Below are positions 18,369-26,525 of a stretch of DNA of 64,000 nt, piece after piece (position 1 is the stretch's first letter; each line of letters starts with the position of its first letter). Origin of the DNA: Aquimarina longa SW024 (GTDB lineage Bacteria > Bacteroidota > Bacteroidia > Flavobacteriales > Flavobacteriaceae). The notes beneath the pieces were generated by a model. That model was not told the DNA's origin, searched no databases, and saw nothing but the letters and a program-made list of their open reading frames with translations. Where the stretch lies: positions 312,884 to 376,883 of the forward strand of contig NZ_KQ474100.1 in assembly GCF_001401755.1 (NCBI RefSeq). Reading direction: 5' to 3'. A program made the translations under genes and the position numbers.

Positions 18369-19565
18369 ATGAATGAAGATTCTGATTTTATTGAAGCATT
18401 TAACCGTTTAATTGAACCCTTGCATATCAATGATGGTATTGGCAAAGAACCTTTTAGTGTGCTTTTCAATAAAAGAATTAAAGAATTAGGCATTACGCAA
18501 AGTCGAGCAGAAGCAATGCTTGGTATAGAAAAGAAGAGCTTAAATAGTATCTTAAATAAAGAAGCTAAAAGAGTAGACATTATTACAATTATTAAGCTTG
18601 CGCAATTTCTTAACTTACCAGTTGATGATTTCGTTAAAGTTTATCTTCAAGAATTGCCTTCTGAACAAATTGGAGATTTAGAAAAAGCAAAACGTAATAA
18701 TTTCATCGTTCAGAATTTTGATTTACCACAACTTCACAAATCAAAGTTTATTTCTTCTAAAACTGATTATGAAAGTATTGAGAATAGAATAACAAGATTT
18801 TTTGGCTTAGAATCGATTTATGATTTTGCTAAAGAAATAGTTACTCCTGCTTTTAGTAGGACAAAAAGAAGTTCAAGCGATTTAATGCGAGAGTTTTGGG
18901 TGCAATCGGCTCTTTCTCAATTTAAACTTTTGGAAAACCCTAATGAATACTCTAGAGAAAAATTAATCGATTTAATCCCTAAAATTAGACCATATACTAG
19001 AAATGTAAAAAAAGGATTAGTTACAGTTGTAAAAGCTCTATTTTCTGTTGGTATTACTGTAATATATCAAGAATCACTACCAAACATTTCAGTCAGAGGA
19101 GCAACTTTTGTTGTGAATGGGAAACCTTGTATTGTTATAAATGACCTGTACAAAAGATATCCAACCTTATGGTTTTCTCTAATGCACGAATTACACCACG
19201 TTCTATATGATTTTGATGAAATAGAACAAGTAAAATATCATTTGACTGGAGAACCTGATTTATGGTTAAAAGAAGAAAAAGCTAATGATTTTGCACGGGA
19301 ATATCTTTTTAGTTACAAAAGGTCAAAATATATTGAACCTTTTATTAATGAAGCGGTTCTCGTTAGAGAGTATGCCGAAAAGTCTCAAGTACACTCTAGT
19401 ATTATCTATAATTTTTATATGTACGATAATAACAATTGGGCTAAGTTTAAAAGTAAGATGCCAAATATAAGTTTAGCAATAGACAATCTAAATGTTAATA
19501 TTTGGCAGAGTGAATCAGTAGATGAAACGGTTGATAAATTGAAGACAGAAATTTTTAATATTTAA
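18369..19565 (+). CDS. XRE-family HTH protein fused to ImmA/IrrE metallopeptidase domain
   Basis: The 398-residue protein has an HTH (about residues 30-88: LFNKRIKELGITQSRAEAML, then IITIIKLAQFLNLPVDDF) and an ImmA/IrrE (DUF955) peptidase domain. The zinc motif HELHH starts at His 273 (in WFSLMHELHHVLYDF), and the third ligand is probably a Glu in EEKANDFAREYLF. In this family the peptidase removes a repressor or is itself a stress-sensing regulator, and members commonly sit in phage and defence regions. A 28-bp palindrome at the promoter fits autoregulation. The next gene begins 5 bp downstream, so it leads an operon of 5-6 small and large genes. Confidence 0.85.
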   Translation: MNEDSDFIEAFNRLIEPLHINDGIGKEPFSVLFNKRIKELGITQSRAEAMLGIEKKSLNSILNKEAKRVDIITIIKLAQFLNLPVDDFVKVYLQELPSEQIGDLEKAKRNNFIVQNFDLPQLHKSKFISSKTDYESIENRITRFFGLESIYDFAKEIVTPAFSRTKRSSSDLMREFWVQSALSQFKLLENPNEYSREKLIDLIPKIRPYTRNVKKGLVTVVKALFSVGITVIYQESLPNISVRGATFVVNGKPCIVINDLYKRYPTLWFSLMHELHHVLYDFDEIEQVKYHLTGEPDLWLKEEKANDFAREYLFSYKRSKYIEPFINEAVLVREYAEKSQVHSSIIYNFYMYDNNNWAKFKSKMPNISLAIDNLNVNIWQSESVDETVDKLKTEIFNI

Positions 19566-19570
19566 GATAT

Positions 19571-20074
19571 ATGAGTGATAAAAAGAAAAAACAGAAAAAA
19601 AAAGAGTCTGAAAAACTTTCTGAACAGGAAGAGATGGAGAGAATGATGCTCATTTCAAAAGCTGATGAAGTAGTAGGAGAACAATTATCAATTGATATAG
19701 ATGGTACGATACAGACAGAAGATGAACTCAAGAAATTTGCACTAGGAGATATAGATGACCCTGAAAGAAAATATGATATTTACTACAAAGGAATAGGTAA
19801 ACTGTTAAAGAAACACTTACCTGAAGGAAAAGAATATAAGAATGCAAGAGATTACATTTACGAAGAAAAAAAAACCTATTTAACCCGAGGTCATAGAATT
19901 GATGAAAAAGGTATTCGTGGAGCAGATAGTAGGATGGGGTATATTGAAGATGCCGAAAAAATATTAGAACTAATTACCACTTGGATCATCAATAAAGGGA
20001 GTATGGTAGATTTATATACTACATTGAGAGATTTGAATATTCATATGGGATATGGTAAACCTAATCACGAATAA
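19571..20074 (+). CDS. Conserved-looking hypothetical protein, 167 aa, in XRE-ImmA operon
   Basis: I do not recognise this protein. It has a strongly charged lysine/glutamate-rich N-terminus (residues 1-30) and then a globular part with KYDIYYKGIGKLLKKHLPEG and a helical C-terminus (DAEKILELITTWIINKG). No signal peptide or membrane segment. It starts 5 bp after the XRE-ImmA stop and overlaps the next small gene by 23 bp, so it is surely cotranscribed. It may be the partner or substrate of the ImmA peptidase, which is inference from position only. Confidence 0.6.
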   Translation: MSDKKKKQKKKESEKLSEQEEMERMMLISKADEVVGEQLSIDIDGTIQTEDELKKFALGDIDDPERKYDIYYKGIGKLLKKHLPEGKEYKNARDYIYEEKKTYLTRGHRIDEKGIRGADSRMGYIEDAEKILELITTWIINKGSMVDLYTTLRDLNIHMGYGKPNHE

Positions 20075-20261
20075 AATAGAATTGCAAAATCAACTAAATA
20101 TTTTAGAGAATCAGTATTTTAAATTAAGTGTAGAAGAGGGGGAATTAAATGAAATTCAAAAAACAAACCAAGTACAACATAGATTAGATCAAATTTCATC
20201 AGAAAAGAAAGTTCTTGAATCGGAGATAAGGATAATTAGTTCTGAATTAAAAAACCTCTAA
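20052..20261 (+). CDS. Small coiled-coil protein, 69 aa
   Basis: An ATG inside the end of the preceding gene opens a 69-residue frame that is almost wholly heptad-like (IELQNQLNILENQYFKLSVE, then LDQISSEKKVLESEIRIISSEL), so a helical hairpin or coiled coil is expected. It ends 7 bp before the TTG start of the HEPN gene. Overlap on one side and tight spacing on the other support a real gene, but its small size and lack of a recognised family keep the confidence moderate. Confidence 0.5.
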   Translation: MVNLITNKIELQNQLNILENQYFKLSVEEGELNEIQKTNQVQHRLDQISSEKKVLESEIRIISSELKNL

Positions 20262-20268
20262 AATTATA

Positions 20269-21498
20269 TTGAAAAAAGACAAAAAATATTATGGTGATAT
20301 ATGGTTTGTAGGTAAAGAAGGCCAAAAACAATTTTGTGTTCTCTTTTTTAAGGGTGATGATATATTTCTAGAAACAAATCTTTGTTCGGAAAGACCAGTT
20401 TATAAAGAATTACAAATTATAGGCACATTTACAGGTGTTGGTTATGTTACATTTATTGATTGTAGAATTCAAAGTTCCTCTTCTGGTATCTCAGAGTTAA
20501 GGGTATATAGACCTAAATATACATTCACAAGTCCACATCATTTTGTTAATGCAATTGATTTAAAAATTAAAGAATTTCTTATTGTAAATGATGCTATTGT
20601 TAAATGGGTGAATTTTATGAATTGGTTCGATGCTCAAACAAATAGCTTATCTACAAAAAAGTTTATAGATGAATTCAAAATTGAAAAAAAAGGACTAACA
20701 ATTGAAATTCAGCATTATATTAATTATCATTCGAAAAACCGTTCAGAACTTCATATAACAAATAAAGGAGCAATAAAATTTACTTTAGATAAACCTATAG
20801 CAATTCTCAAGGCTATTGAAATTTATAATCAGTTCCAAAAAGTATTACAGTTATTAAGAGGTGGCTCGGAAAAATTTAGCGAATTTAATTTTAAGTGTCT
20901 TAGTTGCAATGAATGGAAAGAGCTTTATTATAATGACAAAAATCTATCTAAAAGAACATCCTCTTTTGTTAATACAAATTATGATGAGATAACAGATGAT
21001 TTGAATAAAGTTTTGGAAGTAGCTTATAATGATAATGACTTTAAATTTTGCCTTGATAGATTGATGGAGAATTTTATTACAAACCATTCTAGTCATAGCA
21101 AGAGGTTTACAAATAGTATATCGGCATTTGAAGCATATTGTAAAATATATTCTGGCATTAACCCTCCCAACTTAAAAAAATACATAAAACATTATGAATC
21201 TGTTTTTAAGTTGATAGGAAAACTAACCGATGAAGATTGGGAAAAGTTTCCAAGTAAACTAATAAGGTCTAGGAATTATCACGTTCACAGCGATTTAAAA
21301 AACAAAAATATTTTTACAGATTTTGAGCTATTGTATATTAGTTTTTTAATTGATTATGTTATTGGCTATCTGCTTTTAAAAAATATAAATGTTTCTAATT
21401 TATTACTCGATAAATTTATAATGCACGGTAATTCTGTTTATGTAGATATGAAACATACTAATCAAATATTAGGTACAAATCCATTAGAAAATGAATAG
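20269..21498 (+). CDS. ApeA-like HEPN domain protein, putative anti-phage ribonuclease
   Basis: The 409-residue protein has an N-terminal beta-rich domain (1-140, YYGDIWFVGKEG at the start) resembling the ApeA N-terminal domain. A helical C-terminal half ends in a HEPN-type motif, IRSRNYHVHSD (R-x4-6-H, about residue 335-345). HEPN proteins of this type cleave RNA, and ApeA stops phage growth by abortive infection. Start is TTG, fixed by the close spacing to the coiled-coil gene; the next ATG in frame would lose the N-terminal domain. The gene ends with a 36-residue frame overlapping its stop. Setting (XRE-ImmA upstream, Hachiman downstream) supports defence. The ApeA match is by eye, not by search. 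Confidence 0.6.
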   Translation: MKKDKKYYGDIWFVGKEGQKQFCVLFFKGDDIFLETNLCSERPVYKELQIIGTFTGVGYVTFIDCRIQSSSSGISELRVYRPKYTFTSPHHFVNAIDLKIKEFLIVNDAIVKWVNFMNWFDAQTNSLSTKKFIDEFKIEKKGLTIEIQHYINYHSKNRSELHITNKGAIKFTLDKPIAILKAIEIYNQFQKVLQLLRGGSEKFSEFNFKCLSCNEWKELYYNDKNLSKRTSSFVNTNYDEITDDLNKVLEVAYNDNDFKFCLDRLMENFITNHSSHSKRFTNSISAFEAYCKIYSGINPPNLKKYIKHYESVFKLIGKLTDEDWEKFPSKLIRSRNYHVHSDLKNKNIFTDFELLYISFLIDYVIGYLLLKNINVSNLLLDKFIMHGNSVYVDMKHTNQILGTNPLENE

Positions 21499-21601
21499 TG
21501 AATATTTAAAATACGAGCTAAAAGAATTCAATTTAGAATTATTTTCAAAACCAAATGGGAGGGAAGGAGTTGATTTTTTAATAGGAGATTACCAATTATG
21601 A
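21491..21601 (+). CDS. Small open frame, 36 aa, linking the HEPN gene and the GIY-YIG-like relic
   Basis: The ATG overlaps the stop of the HEPN gene by 8 bp, and the TGA overlaps the ATG of the next frame (ATGA at 21598-21601). Such stop/start overlaps are typical of coupled genes. The 36 residues are acidic and unrecognised, and could be the truncated start of the following gene rather than a separate protein. Confidence 0.35.
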   Translation: MNSEYLKYELKEFNLELFSKPNGREGVDFLIGDYQL

Positions 21602-21850
21602 ATATAAAAGATGAAATCTTAGTCATACACAAGGTTTTTGAGTTCATAAGTAATAAAGTTGTGTCTGAAACTGATGATAGGGTAAGTAAAATATTTAAAA
21701 TAAGTGACTTACCCAACCACAAAGACTTTACTGTAGATGTAAATGCACACGCAAATTCGAGAAATATATTTACCGAGTTAGATAAAATAAAATGTGATAC
21801 TAAAACCTCTTTGTGGTAGACATTAAACATTATGTAAAATAGAAGCGTTG
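21598..21850 (+). pseudogene. Decayed GIY-YIG-like gene, copy 1 (internally deleted)
   Basis: The frame from 21598 gives 73 residues with VFEFISNKVV and FKISDLPNHKDFTVDV. It then ends in a frame shifted relative to the conserved C-terminus LKPLCGRH-stop, which is present in another frame at about 21800-21827. Copy 2 (25498-25904) has VFESISVKII, FKIKDLPDH and the same LKPLCGRH ending with the GIY-YIG-like middle intact. Here the middle (about 80 codons) is missing. Both copies continue into the same non-coding tail (ACGGCCTCAGAAAACTTTGG and beyond). Confidence 0.6.
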
Positions 21851-21966
21851 ACAAAACGGCCTCAGAAAACTTTGGAGCAAACAATAGGTAAAGGAACGTC
21901 CATATTTTAGAGATTTAGTACTAAGGTTTAATAAAAGCTAAACATATTGATTCTAGTTCAAAACGA
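21851..21966 (+). repeat. Shared tail downstream of GIY-YIG-like relics, copy 1
   Basis: The blocks AAAACGGCCTCAGAAAACTT, CAAACAATAGGTAAAGGA, CATATTTTAGAG and AATAAAAGCTA recur in order at 25945-26078. In the second copy the segment AATAGGTAAAGGAGCGTC is itself tandemly doubled. It appears to be the 3' flank of a duplicated gene-plus-flank unit. Confidence 0.7.
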
Positions 21967-21985
21967 TCGTTTTGCTCATATAAAT

Positions 21986-22163
21986 ACATTTGTACTATAA
22001 TATACTTGCGTTATGTCACTTTGCTTTGGTGAAAGCAAAGTTTATTACTTCTACATTTTCTTTAAAAGTTTTCTAACGAAAAGCTCCTATAAAAAAGGTA
22101 GTGCAACACTTATTACCCGAAACAACAGTAGGAGAGTAGGTGAATGTGTGTGGAATGGGAATA
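21986..22163 (+). repeat. Dispersed intergenic repeat, copy D, with perfect hairpin
   Basis: This copy contains ACATTTGTACTATAATATAC, TTGCGTTATGTCACTTTGC, the perfect 10-bp hairpin ACTTTGCTTT-GGTG-AAAGCAAAGT, then AGGAGAGTAGGTGAATGTG and TGTGGAATGGGAATA. Its middle differs from copies A and C (it carries AAAAGCTCCTAT, found inverted near 10330). It precedes the Hachiman locus. The interval 21851-22291 has no intact gene. Confidence 0.75.
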
Positions 22164-22228
22164 TTTCTCTTAAATTAAATTAAAAAGTGAGGGTTTTCCG
22201 TAATTTAAAGAAGATATTAATTCATAAA

Positions 22229-22277
22229 TTTAACAATATTACATTCTCTAATTTAATTTAATTAAGGAATTGTTAAA
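22229..22277 (+). promoter_or_regulatory. Inverted repeat upstream of hamA, possible operator
   Basis: TTTAACAAT (22229-22237) and ATTGTTAAA (22269-22277) form a perfect 9-bp inverted repeat separated by 31 bp, ending 14 bp before the hamA ATG. It could be an operator or a leader hairpin; no recognised -7 element is clear. Confidence 0.35.
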
Positions 22278-22291
22278 TATTATATTAATAT

Positions 22292-23227
22292 ATGCCAAAA
22301 GACCTGAAGGATATAGCTTGGGACAAGCTATTAAAAATTGATAAAAATGCTTTTACTGATTGGTTTAGTTTAAATGAAGAGGTTACATTGTCTGAAGATG
22401 TTAAAGTTAAATTCTATAGTTTAAATTTTGTAGATGGATCTCCGGATTATGAAGGTTTTATTAAACATTTATATGAACAAGTAGTTACTTATGTTTTTGA
22501 TGAAAAAGACATTGAAGAACTTATAGAGGATGGAGATATACCATATAAAAAGGCTTTAAGTTATTTTGGAGATATAGACCCAATAAGCGATGGTAGATAT
22601 GGAGAACTAATATTGTTTCTATTTGTAGAAGCTATTCTACAAACTCCTATGGTTGTTCACAAGATTTCTCAAACTTATAATAATAATGACCAAGTAAAAG
22701 GTTCTGATGGACTTTTCATAGGTAATATTCTTGACAAACCAACTTTGTTGATTGGAGAATCAAAAATGAGAAATAATTTTCACGTTTGCGTTGGAGATGT
22801 TTTAGATTCACTAAATCGATATATAAATAATCCTCATTCAATAGATAGAGAACTTCAAGTTGCTAAAAAGCATTTAAGCAGGGATTTGAATAATTTAGAA
22901 GTTGGTGATTTAGACTTAATCTATCAGAGCCTTAGAACTAAACAAGAAGAATTCAAAGGATATGGAATATGTTATCCAGCATTTTTAATGTACAAAGAAG
23001 TAAACTTAAAAAAATTAATAGCCAAGAGTTTACCAGATATAGAGGAAGTAATAAATAAGTTTATTAATTCAGTAAAAACAAGAAGAGCAAATTATATAGA
23101 AAAGACATTGCCTCCAATTAAAGGTTTAACACTAGAGTTTTTTATGATGCCAGTTAAAGATGTCAATGAATTTAGAGAATCTTGCTATGAAATATTTCAT
23201 AATGGCAAAAAATATAAAAGAGAATAA
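22292..23227 (+). CDS. hamA: Hachiman defence protein HamA (DUF1837 nuclease)
   Basis: The 311-residue protein has the features of HamA: a PD-(D/E)xK-type nuclease core with Asp 139 in KGSDGLFIGN and Glu 156-x-Lys 158 in LLIGESKMRN, matching the D...ExK pattern. HamA is the effector of the two-gene Hachiman anti-phage system; its DNase activity is held in check by the helicase HamB and released on sensing damaged or phage DNA. No stops or frameshifts. The hamB gene starts 2 bp after its stop but is damaged, so HamA is probably unregulated or unable to be activated. Family assignment from motifs, length and gene order. Confidence 0.75.
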   Translation: MPKDLKDIAWDKLLKIDKNAFTDWFSLNEEVTLSEDVKVKFYSLNFVDGSPDYEGFIKHLYEQVVTYVFDEKDIEELIEDGDIPYKKALSYFGDIDPISDGRYGELILFLFVEAILQTPMVVHKISQTYNNNDQVKGSDGLFIGNILDKPTLLIGESKMRNNFHVCVGDVLDSLNRYINNPHSIDRELQVAKKHLSRDLNNLEVGDLDLIYQSLRTKQEEFKGYGICYPAFLMYKEVNLKKLIAKSLPDIEEVINKFINSVKTRRANYIEKTLPPIKGLTLEFFMMPVKDVNEFRESCYEIFHNGKKYKRE

Positions 23228-23229
23228 GA

Positions 23230-25454
23230 ATGTCAAATCAGACAATAGAATCTGCTAAAAACCACCCTGTATTCAGAGATGTTTTGAATACAATGATAAC
23301 CAATAGATTTTATTCTGAGCTAGAAATTGAAGGAAATAATGATAACATTGAAAAAGAGAAACTGGACAATGCAATATGGTTGGCAAGTATTATAGCCTCA
23401 AGTACAGATGAAAATGATAAATATTTAAGTTCAGTTTTTGGAATAGCTCTTTTTTTAGAAGAGCCCTCTAAAGAATATAGAAAAGCAGCATATGTAATAT
23501 TATCAAGGTCTGGAAATTTGATTGCTTCTAGATTTTTTAATGAATTGATTAAAATTAATTCTATTAGTGGTAGACTCTTTTTCAATGAAAACTTCGGAAC
23601 CATAATTGATTATGAACTTGGTTCAAAAATAGCTCTTAATGAAATTGAGAATGGTGAAGGGAAAATTATTGGATCGGATTATCAAAAATATTTGTGGAAT
23701 GTTTTAACAAAAAAAGATGAAAATATTGCTATATCTGCGCCGACTTCTGCGGGTAAATCTTTTATCATTCAAAATTACATAAGGCAGACTTTCATTAAAA
23801 AAGAAAAGTTTTTTATAGTATACATTGTTCCAACTCGAGCTTTGATTTCTCAAGTATCGGAAGATTTTAAAAGAGAATTAAATAATGATATGTAGAGTTT
23901 AATTACTCTAAAGAAATCTCTATGAGTAAATTAAAAACTACCGTTAAGGTTGTATTAAGGTTTGGTAGAAATAGTAAAAACATTATTTATTTTCCAAAAA
24001 CCAATTATGTCGAACAATTTTCTAACTATTTAACGAATGAGATTAATGCAAATAATGATAATATTAATCTAGATGATGAAATAAAAGAGTTAATTGAATT
24101 AATTAAGGAAGAAATACACCCCGATTACTATTTAATAGATGCGTTAAAAACTAAATCAGCTTTTCATCATGGTAAGTTACCAGAAATTATAAGAGGAGAA
24201 TTGGAATATCTCTTTTCTAAAGGTGCTCTTAATAATATCATCTGCACATCCACATTAATGGAAGGGATAAATTTACCTGCGGAAAAAGTATTTATTCCTT
24301 ACCCCAAAAAAGATATTAATCATTTAAGCCCTTTTGAATTTGGTAATATTGTGGGAAGAGCAGGTAGGATAAGAGATGCTCTTACTGGAACAATAATTTG
24401 CATGGAGAAGAATGATGAATCTTGGGCAGAAGAGTTTTACGAAAATGACCCTGATAAAGAAATAATTCCAGCAATTAATAAAATTTTACATTATCCTGTA
24501 GATGAACTTATCAATGCTATTAACCAACCATTGGATAAAAAAAATAAAGACATTGAGTTTGGTGTTGTTTTCTTAAAGAATAAGTTTTTGAGAGGAGACA
24601 ATCTTCTTACCGAATATTTAAATAATAAAGGAGTTGACAATTCTATAATAAACACTATCATTGATAGCCTTTCCAATAGATTAGAGGGTATAAGTATTCC
24701 TAAAGAATTATTGAGATTAAATCCAAGTATTGATCCTGAACTACAGGACAAATTATATAAGAGAATAAAAAAAGAAGGAATAAACAAATGGGTGCTACAT
24801 AAAAATGAAAATTTTAATGCAAGATGGACTAAAGAGACCATCAATAGTAGATCTCACGAAAACACAAATTTCTTTGGTCAACTGAGCAATATATTATATA
24901 AGCTAGACGAAATTTTTGATTTTAATGCTGAAGCTTTTTTCAAGCATCAAATATCAAGATCGTTATCTCAAATGGTCTTTTATGCTGTATTATGGATGGA
25001 AAATAAAAGCTTTAATGAATTAATCACAAGAGAAATAAAGTTTAAAGCTGATATTCGAAAAACTATTGATAAAGAGAGTAAAATTGATATAAACAAAACT
25101 ATAAATGAAATTATTAAAGTTTATTCTACAGTAGTAAGTTATATTCTTGTCAAATACACAAAATTACTTGCAGATATATTAGAGTCTATACTTACCGAAG
25201 AGGAGCTAGAAAAACATAAACTAAGTATTTCATTGCCTACAATGTTAGAATTGGGTACCTATAACTCATTAGTTTTGCTTTTAATTTCTAAAGGTATGTC
25301 TAGATCAATAGCTATTAAAGTTTATAAATTGATACCTGAAGAACAAGAAGAAACACCAATTGAATGGTTATCGAAGCAAAAGAAACTAAAAATAAATGAG
25401 ATTTATAATAAATATTTAAAAAGAAAAGGTTTTTTACTAGAAGATGAAGATTAG
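23230..25454 (+). pseudogene. hamB: Hachiman helicase HamB, broken by internal deletion and frameshift
   Basis: Part 1 (23230-23895, 221 residues) holds Walker A (APTSAGKS, Lys 176) and motif Ia (IVPTRALISQV), then stops at 23893-23895. Part 2 (23922-25454, 510 residues, a different frame) starts in the second RecA domain: motif IV region NIIYFPKTNYVEQF, motif V CTSTLMEGINLP and motif VI GNIVGRAGR, then the helical C-terminus. The segment that should carry DExH motif II and motif III is absent. The junction has AGAGT-TTAATT-ACTCT. With no DExH box the protein cannot hydrolyse ATP normally, even if both parts were made. It follows hamA by 2 bp. Confidence 0.8.
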
Positions 25455-25497
25455 AGTTTTAGTACCTAAAATAAAGTGATTAATTTATGGATATATA

Positions 25498-25904
25498 AAT
25501 GTAAATAATGTTTTTGAATCCATCAGTGTCAAAATAATCAATGATGTAGGGGATAGGGTTACTATATCCTTTAAAATAAAAGATTTACCCGATCATATAG
25601 AAGTGTTCCTGCAACAAATAAAAACAAAGATAGTAATGTATTATATGTAGGTATTCGACGTGGTGGTTATACCAAAAAATGGGAAACATCAAATATCACA
25701 AATAGAATTAATCAATATTTAGGTTATTATCGTACAGGGAGCACACAAGGTTTACAATTAATACATTTTGCAAAAGACTGTGATTTCGATATAACAATTA
25801 ATGTTGTTAAAGTTGTTAAAATTGAAAGTACTAATAGTATGTATCTAAATATTATCGAGAAATTAGTAGCACAGAAATTAAAACCTCTATGTGGAAGACA
25901 TTAA
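25498..25904 (+). pseudogene. Decayed GIY-YIG-like gene, copy 2 (frameshifted)
   Basis: One frame (from about 25501) reads VFESISVKIINDVGDRVT and FKIKDLPDH, paralogous to copy 1. After about 25600 the reading moves to another frame: LYVGIRRGGYTKKW, NRINQYLGYYRTGSTQGLQL, and finally EKLVAQKLKPLCGRH-stop at 25904. LYVGI...RI-QYLG...LQL is the look of a GIY-YIG-type nuclease domain, although the Tyr of the second YIG is not obvious. No start codon is present in the first frame. It is a relic, larger than copy 1. Confidence 0.55.
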
Positions 25905-25916
25905 AATATTGAACAT

Positions 25917-26078
25917 TATGTAAAATAGAACCTAAAAGTTTAAAAACGGCCTCAGAAAACTTTGGCACAAACAATAGATAAAGGAGCGTCAATAGGTAAA
26001 GGAGCGTCAATATTTTAGAGGTTTAGTAAGAAGGTTCAATAAAAGCTATACATATTCATTCTGGTACGAAGCGATCTT
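25917..26078 (+). repeat. Shared tail downstream of GIY-YIG-like relics, copy 2
   Basis: This tail runs parallel to 21831-21966: TATGTAAAATAGAA, AAAACGGCCTCAGAAAACTT, CAATAGATAAAGGAGCGTC (a second near-copy, AATAGGTAAAGGAGCGTC, follows directly), ATATTTTAGAGGTTTAGTA and AATAAAAGCTATACATATT. In copy 1 the tail runs on directly to the 180-bp repeat; here about 365 bp intervene before its beginning reappears at 26442. Confidence 0.7.
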
Positions 26079-26213
26079 ATAAGTCAGAATGTTTTCTAAA
26101 ATATAGCGACTGCGCCGTGATTGTTTCCAAAGTTTTATGCAGCCTTGATTTTTTGTTTAGCTCACAAGGTTAATATTTTTTTAGAGGAGTTAGTGAATCT
26201 CCTAAAGTCGATT

Positions 26214-26237
26214 TCTTTTTGTATCAAGACAAAAAGA
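26214..26237. repeat. Short hairpin (TCTTTTTGT-ATCAAG-ACAAAAAGA)
   Basis: A perfect 9-bp stem with a 6-nt loop. Just upstream AGGAG-TTAGTGAAT-CTCCT is another 5-bp stem. The CTTGATTTTTTG...TATCAAGACAAAAAG arrangement recalls small intergenic hairpins that I believe are frequent in flavobacteria, but only one copy is in this window. Confidence 0.5.
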
Positions 26238-26292
26238 TATGCAAACCCTTAGAGTAATTTTATACTTATGCGGCAACTTCACGAGAATCGCA

Positions 26293-26323
26293 GGATATTT
26301 TACATAGTATTACATTATAGCTA
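26293..26323 (+). repeat. 31-bp dispersed repeat, second copy
   Basis: Matches 14125-14155 at 30 of 31 positions (A for G near the end). It lies inside the segment that separates the relic tail from the last partial 180-bp repeat. Confidence 0.75.
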
Positions 26324-26345
26324 CTAATAATAAACTGGCGTGCGT

Positions 26346-26441
26346 AAAACGGCTGTTACATAAATGCTGACGATATAGACCTAAAGGCGCTATATCTGCA
26401 TCTATGTAAAATAGAACAGAAAAAGTTCTATTCGCCGTTTT
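26346..26441 (+). other. Large nested hairpin, candidate structured RNA or recombination site
   Basis: Nested stems in order: AAAACGGC (26346-26353) with GCCGTTTT (26434-26441); TTACATA (26356-26362) with TATGTAA (26403-26409); ATGC (26364-26367) with GCAT (26398-26401); GATATAG (26372-26378) with CTATATC (26390-26396). A side stem AATAGAAC / GTTCTATT (26410-26417 / 26425-26432) fits between. All arms are perfect. No open frame overlaps. It could fold as ssDNA or RNA; function unknown. Confidence 0.55.
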
Positions 26442-26475
26442 GCTCATATAAATACATTTGTACTATAATTTATAT
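26442..26475 (+). repeat. Dispersed intergenic repeat, partial copy E
   Basis: GCTCATATAAATACATTTGT and ACTATAAT match the start of copy D (from about 21974), then the match ends and TATGTAAAATA (26476-26486) follows. It lies 40 bp from the end of the M16 peptidase gene and marks the right edge of the repeat-rich region. Confidence 0.65.
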
Positions 26476-26525
26476 TATGTAAAATAGGATATCTGTACTA
26501 TTTTTTTATTTATGATATATTCTAA

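Noticed and set aside
23230..25454. hamB as two separate functional genes
   Set aside because: The two frames are complementary parts of one helicase with the middle missing. The second frame starts inside a domain and neither part would be a complete ATPase.
26346..26441. Integron attC site; the block-plus-repeat order as an integron cassette array
   Set aside because: I cannot identify the R and L box pairs (GTTRRRY type), the 180-bp repeats have only short internal stems, the blocks contain several genes each, and there is no integrase in the window. Kept only as an open possibility.
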